From Treponema sp. (lineage in GTDB: Bacteria > Spirochaetota > Spirochaetia > Treponematales > Breznakiellaceae): a stretch of 14,780 nt of DNA. Position numbers and translations under genes: made by a program. The notes beneath the pieces are model-generated. The model did not search any database. It was not told the origin of the DNA and was given only the letters and a program-made list of their open reading frames with translations. Below, in pieces: positions 14,687-14,780 of the stretch; position 1 is the stretch's first letter, and each line of letters starts with the position of its first letter. The DNA lies in contig JAISBK010000123.1 in the NCBI GenBank assembly GCA_031266255.1, forward strand, positions 1-14,780, given 5' to 3'.

Positions 14687-14780
14687 TTAGGGAATAGACG
14701 CCGAAACCTCCGTTTGATCGACCAATCCCGATTGAAATAACAATTGCTCAAGGTATTCATTGGACCAGGCCATCTGTTTG
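14687..14780 (-). CDS. C-terminal end of an unidentified protein (partial)
   Basis: Reading the minus strand from the window edge, one frame stays open for 30 codons to TAA at 14689-14687. It contains MAWSNEYLEQLLFQSGLVDQ and ends TEVSASIP. The composition is protein-like, with an amphipathic helix of alternating Leu and charged residues. The segment is too short to assign a family, and another minus-strand frame is also open for a similar length. The gap from 14632 to 14686 holds no clear terminator, only CCTAAG (14632-14637) matched by CTTAGG (14686-14691) 48 bases apart. Confidence 0.45.
   Translation of the reverse strand, partial: KQMAWSNEYLEQLLFQSGLVDQTEVSASIP

Overview
The window is about 14.8 kb of moderate-GC bacterial chromosome. 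It carries ten complete genes and the tail of an eleventh at the right edge. Gene content suggests a spirochaete of the Treponema type: a DUF1538 transporter with a P-II partner, very large MalT-like LuxR regulators in tandem, a ThrRS without a TGS domain, and a TPR / YmdB-like / RseC-like string. This placement is inference from gene content; there is no rRNA in the window. No tRNA, CRISPR array, insertion sequence or phage gene was seen.

Left part (1-3900). An odd G/C homopolymer palindrome opens the window. A non-coding leader follows, then an overlapping two-gene operon: a duplicated DUF1538 membrane protein and a protein made of two P-II-like domains. I read it as a membrane transporter with its own P-II-type sensor. 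The second P-II domain has its own ribosome binding site and GTG codon inside the gene, so it may also be made alone. Running the other way, and ending 7 bases from the P-II gene, is argA (N-acetylglutamate synthase, first step of arginine synthesis).

Middle (3900-9375). An AT-rich divergent intergenic region has a candidate promoter, a hairpin, a possible 23-codon leader ORF and two 9-base direct repeats that resemble half of a MalT box. It precedes two tandem paralogous 859/860-residue MalT-type STAND regulators (P-loop ATPase, long helical-repeat arm, LuxR-type helix-turn-helix). They are about half identical and lie next to no recognisable target operon.

Right part (9376-14780). thrS, a small nitroreductase-fold flavoprotein and a type II pantothenate kinase (coaW) follow on the same strand, the first two with candidate promoters of their own. 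A further promoter-driven operon encodes a five-repeat TPR protein, a YmdB/TIGR00282-family phosphodiesterase homologue that has lost most of its metal ligands, and an RseC-like Cys-motif membrane protein that overlaps it by ATGA. The final 94 bases hold the C-terminal end of an unidentified minus-strand gene.

Most worth following up: the DUF1538/tandem P-II pair with its internal start, the YmdB homologue with a rewritten metal site, and the twin MalT-like regulators with their structured leader.
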